From: Bacteroidales bacterium
GTDB taxonomy: Bacteria > Bacteroidota > Bacteroidia > Bacteroidales > Azobacteroidaceae
DNA: 18,152 bases
NCBI GenBank assembly: GCA_020860885.1
Contig: JAJBTS010000234.1
Location: 1-18,152, forward strand
Direction: 5' to 3'
Part shown: positions 14,968 to 18,152 of the stretch, piece by piece
Layout: each line of letters begins with the position of its first letter
Numbering within the stretch: the stretch's first letter is position 1
The notes under the pieces: model-generated
The model's input: only the letters and a program-made list of their open reading frames with translations
Databases searched by the model: none
What the model was told of the DNA's origin: nothing
Translations under genes and position numbers: made by a program

Positions 14968-15453
14968 TTAATGCTCGTGAGCATGTTCTTCTTCCGCATC
15001 CCCATTACTCAATACTACATTTCGGGCTATATAGGATTCGTTTTTGGAAGCATCTGTACAATAAACGATAAGATGATATTTCCCGGGAGTTGCATTGGCG
15101 GTTATAAAGATTTCGGCGTGTTGAATTTTAGCTTCTTTTAAGCCTCCAATATCATTCCAAACTTTATCATAGGAGAACGCGATAGTTTCCTCTTGAGATT
15201 TTAATGATTTATCGTGATCATGTCCGTCAAAAGCATTATGAATATTTATTTTATACGATTTTAATCCCTCATTGTCGGACACTTCCATTTCGAGCTCCAC
15301 TGGAGATCCTATGGTTAATACAGCTCCTTCGGCAGGAGTGATAAGATTTATAACCGGTGGAGTAGTGTCTCCGTCATTGTCGTTGCAGGACGTGAAAAGA
15401 CTGATAGATACTATTATAGTTGCTAAAAACAGCAGATTACTTTTTGTTCTCAT
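14968..15453 (-). CDS. His-rich lipoprotein, DUF4625-like
   Basis: This 161-residue lipoprotein has a signal sequence with lipobox Phe-Thr-Ser-Cys and lipidated Cys23. A Thr/Pro-rich linker leads to one Ig-like beta-sandwich (about 31-150; DTTPPVINLITPAEGAV, EMEVSDNEGLKSYKINI, YHLIVYCTDASKNES), which fits the DUF4625 family. Histidines cluster at 72, 78 and 80 (HNAFDGHDHD) and in the tail EEEHAHEH (157, 159, 161), which suggests metal binding. Its ATG overlaps the TGA of the TonB-dependent receptor gene by 4 bases, so the two are translationally coupled. It may act as a surface or periplasmic partner that hands a metal to the receptor. This is inferred from context and is not shown for this protein. 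Confidence 0.8.
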   Translation of the reverse strand: MRTKSNLLFLATIIVSISLFTSCNDNDGDTTPPVINLITPAEGAVLTIGSPVELEMEVSDNEGLKSYKINIHNAFDGHDHDKSLKSQEETIAFSYDKVWNDIGGLKEAKIQHAEIFITANATPGKYHLIVYCTDASKNESYIARNVVLSNGDAEEEHAHEH

Positions 15454-17609
15454 TTTAATTTATTCTTAAAAGGTATTTTAATTAATAGCTGGAAGTTTCG
15501 TCCCGGCTCCGGGATTTCTACTTTCCGGTAAAAACTCAAATGGTTGTAGTATTTTTTATTCAATAGGTTCTGCAAAGATAAAACGACCTCCATGACCGTT
15601 TTCCCTATTGGTATAGAAACATTTCCTCCCATATTGATTAAGCTGGCGCCCGGAGTCGGGTTCTCATTTTTTGCTACGTTATTTTGTGAGGCAAAACTAT
15701 GCAGCTCGGCATACACCTGAAACTTTTTTCCTTTCCATGTCCATGTATTACGCATCGATACAGGAGGAGAAAAGCTGAGGGGAATACGCTCTTCCGGATT
15801 GGAAGTGTATACATATTCTCCTGAAAAAGTGTAATTAAATGCAGGAAGAATATTTATACCAAATGTTATTTCTGCGCCTGCAAAAACAGCTTCCGTTCCT
15901 ATGTACCGGTAAATTTGTCCGGCATGAGGAAGTATAGACCACTCTCCGGTAGGACTCAAATGTATGTAATTGCTGAACCAACTTACAAAAGGACTCAGGG
16001 AGAAAGTTATGTGTTCAGTTTCATACAGATAAGAAATATCCAGTTGCCAGCCTTTTTCCGATGAGAGGGACGGATCTCCCTGTTCGTGCCTGAACGTTCC
16101 GTGATGAACCCCATTGGAAGCCAGTTCGTTGGCGCCGGGAAGACGGAAACTATGGCCAATATTCGCTTTCAGCAAATGATGTTTTTTTATCTGCCACACA
16201 GCTCCTACCGAGCTGGAAAAATCACCGAACCGGCGTTTTACCGGATAACTGCGCCAAAGGTATTGTCCGATTACTTCTTCATCGTACCCCATATCCTCTA
16301 AATAAATTGCCAGATAGGGATCCGCATATTCCGATATATCGATTCTGCCGTAATCGTAACGAATGCCTCCGCTCAGGGAAAACCTTTCGGACGGTCGCCA
16401 GGTAGCAAGAGAAAATAAGCCAGTCGTAAAACGGTCGTACCGAGGCAAAAGAAACGAATATCCTCCGATGCGGTTTTGTTGATATTGGATGTCCCATCCT
16501 GCCTGGTATTCCCATGCGGAAGAATGGATAGACCTTATTTTTAGAGAAGAACTATAAGTGTCTAAGTTAAACTCCAACTCCTTGTCTGGGTTATTTTCCG
16601 GAGCCGGTTGCGTTCCGTAATGGGTATGGAACAGGCTCCATTCTTCCCTATGGTTGTTTTGATATCCTATATCCCAGAAACCGATCAGTTTATCCCATAT
16701 ATATTGTTGGCGTGAAGAGATCTTCAGATGGTTGACTTTGCTGTACGGCAATTCGATATTGCGGCTATCGCCATCATCCTGAACCCGCGATTCCTCCGGT
16801 ATTCCGTGAGCGCCGGGAAAGAACCCTATCTTCTGATGGACATTACTTATCGCATAACTGGATAAATATCTTTCTTTCCTATATTCGGTGTAAACGCTTA
16901 CATTCCGTTCGATACCTGCTGTGTTTTTTAACTTTCGACTGTACACAGGCATTTTTTGGGTAAGATAAACGATGGTATCGGTGGGTATCCGGTAGTCGCC
17001 GAAACTCTGTTGCGAGTAACGAACTTTGGTATACCAGGCATTTTTCTTTATTCCTAGTAATACAGAGCCAGCCAGATTGCGGTTTACGCTTTTTGCCAGA
17101 AGAGATATTTCTCCGAATATCTGATTCTCATCAGGCGGTGGCAGTTGTATTATTTCAATGACGCCACCTAAAGCGTCACTTCCGTAAAGCAAGGAAGAAG
17201 GTCCTTTGCGTATCGTTATACGTTCGACGTTGAACGCATCGATCTCCAGTCCGTGGTCGCTTCCCCATTGCTGTCCTTCTTGTTTTATACCGTTTTCGGT
17301 TACGGAGATACGGTTAAATCCCATTCCCCGGATCATAGGTTTGGAAAAACCGGAACCTATGTCCATGGAATGAACTCCAGGGATATGCTCCAATGCTTGT
17401 ATCAGATTACCTGTAAAATTCCTGCTCAGAAAATCTTTTTCTGCTACTTCTACCGGCAAAGCCGAATGTAGCGTACTTGTCGTTTTGTAAGAAGCTGTAC
17501 TAACAGTAACTTTCTCCAATTCTATGGTTCGGATAGAGTCGGTTTTCTGTGCATATACAGATAATGCAAATACCAACATAAGCATAACCAGAATAATTCT
17601 AGTATGCAT
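15450..17609 (-). CDS. TonB-dependent outer-membrane receptor, probable metal or metal-complex uptake
   Basis: This 719-residue receptor has a signal peptide at 1-20 (ALSVYA|Q). A possible TonB-box region is at 29-38 (IELEKVTVST). The plug domain spans about 45-155, with IPGVHSMDIGSGFSKPMIRG, QQWGSDHGLEIDAF and RKGPSSLLYGSDALGGVIEI. A 22-stranded barrel follows to the end, with the usual C-terminal aromatic-rich strands (FYRKVEIPEPGRNFQLLIKI). There is no SusD gene or carboxypeptidase-like N-terminal extension, so it is not a glycan (SusC) receptor. The SDHG plug motif, the His-rich lipoprotein downstream and the Cys/His-rich protein upstream favour a metal ion or metal complex such as zinc or copper, but the ligand is not proven. 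The gene lies 70 bases after the small protein gene and overlaps the lipoprotein start by ATGA, so the three form one probable operon. Confidence 0.92.
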   Translation of the reverse strand: MHTRIILVMLMLVFALSVYAQKTDSIRTIELEKVTVSTASYKTTSTLHSALPVEVAEKDFLSRNFTGNLIQALEHIPGVHSMDIGSGFSKPMIRGMGFNRISVTENGIKQEGQQWGSDHGLEIDAFNVERITIRKGPSSLLYGSDALGGVIEIIQLPPPDENQIFGEISLLAKSVNRNLAGSVLLGIKKNAWYTKVRYSQQSFGDYRIPTDTIVYLTQKMPVYSRKLKNTAGIERNVSVYTEYRKERYLSSYAISNVHQKIGFFPGAHGIPEESRVQDDGDSRNIELPYSKVNHLKISSRQQYIWDKLIGFWDIGYQNNHREEWSLFHTHYGTQPAPENNPDKELEFNLDTYSSSLKIRSIHSSAWEYQAGWDIQYQQNRIGGYSFLLPRYDRFTTGLFSLATWRPSERFSLSGGIRYDYGRIDISEYADPYLAIYLEDMGYDEEVIGQYLWRSYPVKRRFGDFSSSVGAVWQIKKHHLLKANIGHSFRLPGANELASNGVHHGTFRHEQGDPSLSSEKGWQLDISYLYETEHITFSLSPFVSWFSNYIHLSPTGEWSILPHAGQIYRYIGTEAVFAGAEITFGINILPAFNYTFSGEYVYTSNPEERIPLSFSPPVSMRNTWTWKGKKFQVYAELHSFASQNNVAKNENPTPGASLINMGGNVSIPIGKTVMEVVLSLQNLLNKKYYNHLSFYRKVEIPEPGRNFQLLIKIPFKNKLK

Positions 17610-17650
17610 ATTCGTTTTTTTATATCATTATTGAATAAATAAATAAAGAA

Positions 17651-17666
17651 GAGGATGTAAATCCTC
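17651..17666 (-). repeat. small hairpin between the small protein and receptor genes
   Basis: GAGGAT (17651-17656) and ATCCTC (17661-17666) flank GTAA, forming a 6-bp stem in the 70-base spacer. It could stabilise or trim the operon mRNA. It is too weak for a confident terminator call. Confidence 0.3.
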
Positions 17667-17679
17667 CATAAAGGAAGTA

Positions 17680-17991
17680 TTATGCACTCGCAAAAAGGGG
17701 AGCCCGTAAGTAACCGGAATGGGTGATGGAATTATGAATTTTATTCTCATAAAAAGAGAATACGCGAGTATAAAACTCTTGTGAGAATGTATCCAGAGAA
17801 TAAATGTTGGCTTCTGTAAACGAGAATAAAACAAACCGGCACACCGGACAAGAACTACAGTCGTGATCCGGATGATCCTGATCACCGGTATGTGAACAAT
17901 GTCCTTCGCAGCTATTGTTCCGGTAAATATGAATAGTCTGGGTTGCAGCCGGAAGTATACACAGGATCGACAACAACCAGGAAATGACCAT
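17680..17991 (-). CDS. small exported Cys/His-rich protein, probable metal-binding, upstream of receptor
   Basis: I start this at the ATG at 17991, giving 103 residues. The longer frame from 18063 would put its ATG upstream of the predicted promoter, and its first 24 residues would spoil the signal peptide. Residues 1-17 are a signal peptide or membrane anchor (MVISWLLSILCILPAATQ). The mature part holds Cys28, His31, Cys32, His34, His40, His43, Cys45, Cys48 and Cys51. The core HPDHDCSSCPVCRF is a likely metal site. A less conserved stretch with several Phe and Tyr follows, and the end reads LRAPLFASA. I cannot name the family with certainty. Small proteins with HxHDCxxCxxC cores next to metal receptors are a recurring arrangement, and proteobacterial DUF2946 is a possible analogue. 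It probably binds or senses the metal imported by the receptor encoded 70 bases downstream. Confidence 0.75.
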   Translation of the reverse strand: MVISWLLSILCILPAATQTIHIYRNNSCEGHCSHTGDQDHPDHDCSSCPVCRFVLFSFTEANIYSLDTFSQEFYTRVFSFYENKIHNSITHSGYLRAPLFASA

Positions 17992-18040
17992 TCGTTTTAT
18001 TTTATTCTTTTCCAATTCTAAAAGAAAATGAGGTAGAATG

Positions 18041-18048
18041 CAAATGTA
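18041..18048 (-). promoter_or_regulatory. -7 promoter box of the metal-receptor operon
   Basis: On the minus strand TACATTTG matches TAnnTTTG exactly. Transcription would start about 18035, leaving a leader of about 40 bases before the ATG at 17991. No TTTG is found at the -33 distance. An AT-rich inverted repeat (18073-18088) takes that place, which may mean an activator is needed or a repressor binds. Confidence 0.5.
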
Positions 18049-18072
18049 TATTTTTTTCTCCAAAGCACCCCT

Positions 18073-18088
18073 ATTTATGCATATAAAT
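18073..18088. promoter_or_regulatory. AT-rich inverted repeat, possible operator
   Basis: ATTTAT (18073-18078) and ATAAAT (18083-18088) flank GCAT, and the core TATGCATA is itself palindromic. It lies 25-40 bases upstream of the -7 box, over the -33 region. Fur/Zur-type operators are AT-rich palindromes, but this matches no consensus I can name. Confidence 0.3.
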
Positions 18089-18152
18089 TGGAAATCGTAA
18101 GTACAAGTAATAATAAATCCCCAATCATATAAGCCACTTTATACAATTGAAG

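Noticed and set aside
14887..15141. 84-codon plus-strand frame crossing the terminator and antisense to the lipoprotein
   Set aside because: It starts at a non-ATG codon, runs through a perfect terminator hairpin and overlaps a supported gene on the other strand.
16086..17471. Frames antisense or out of frame within the TonB-dependent receptor
   Set aside because: The receptor explains this stretch completely.
17628..17885. 85-codon frame overlapping the Cys/His-rich gene
   Set aside because: It is in a different frame, lacks the Cys/His core and has no domain. The HDCSSCPVC frame is the better one.

Overview
The window is chromosomal DNA from a Bacteroidota bacterium, most likely order Bacteroidales. 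The signs are a Bacteroidetes-type DnaG, several type IX secretion (T9SS) C-terminal sorting domains, Bacteroidetes promoter boxes (TAnnTTTG), absence of clear Shine-Dalgarno sequences, a TonB-dependent receptor next to a DUF4625-type lipoprotein, and a TPR/helix-turn-helix membrane regulator of the kind common in this phylum. The genus cannot be fixed from the sequence alone.

Left part (1-6219). A minus-strand pair (3211 to 145) encodes a secreted glycosyl-hydrolase-like GHL10/DUF187 enzyme and, 3 bp downstream, a TPR lipoprotein/membrane regulator with a C-terminal HTH. The regulator is broken by one extra base near 1140/1141. Divergent from this pair, across only 61 bp, are dnaG (primase) and a ten-TM EamA/DMT transporter, both on the plus strand. 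Both divergent promoters sit so close to their start codons that the mRNAs may be nearly leaderless.

Middle (6200-6826). About 600 bp without a convincing gene holds CAGTAAR heptamers that run into the 3' end of the transporter gene, repeats and inverted repeats of a CGGATGTATA(T/C) motif, and several hairpins.

Secreted-protein cluster (6827-14883, plus strand). An S74 (endosialidase-chaperone) protein with a T9SS sorting domain is followed by an S8 subtilisin-like protease. Then come three tandem paralogous delta-60-repeat (predicted beta-propeller) proteins, each with a signal peptide and a T9SS sorting domain. The three copies are separated by matching 77-bp spacers and show a mosaic similarity pattern. 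They look like surface proteins diversifying by tandem duplication and gene conversion. A strong bidirectional terminator (14906-14934) closes the cluster.

Right part (14968-18152, minus strand). A compact probable operon encodes a small Cys/His-rich exported protein, a TonB-dependent outer-membrane receptor and a His-rich lipoprotein. The last two overlap by ATGA. Together they suggest outer-membrane uptake of a metal ion or metal complex, though the ligand is not shown. A promoter box at 18041-18048 indicates that the small protein starts at 17991, not at the upstream ATG.
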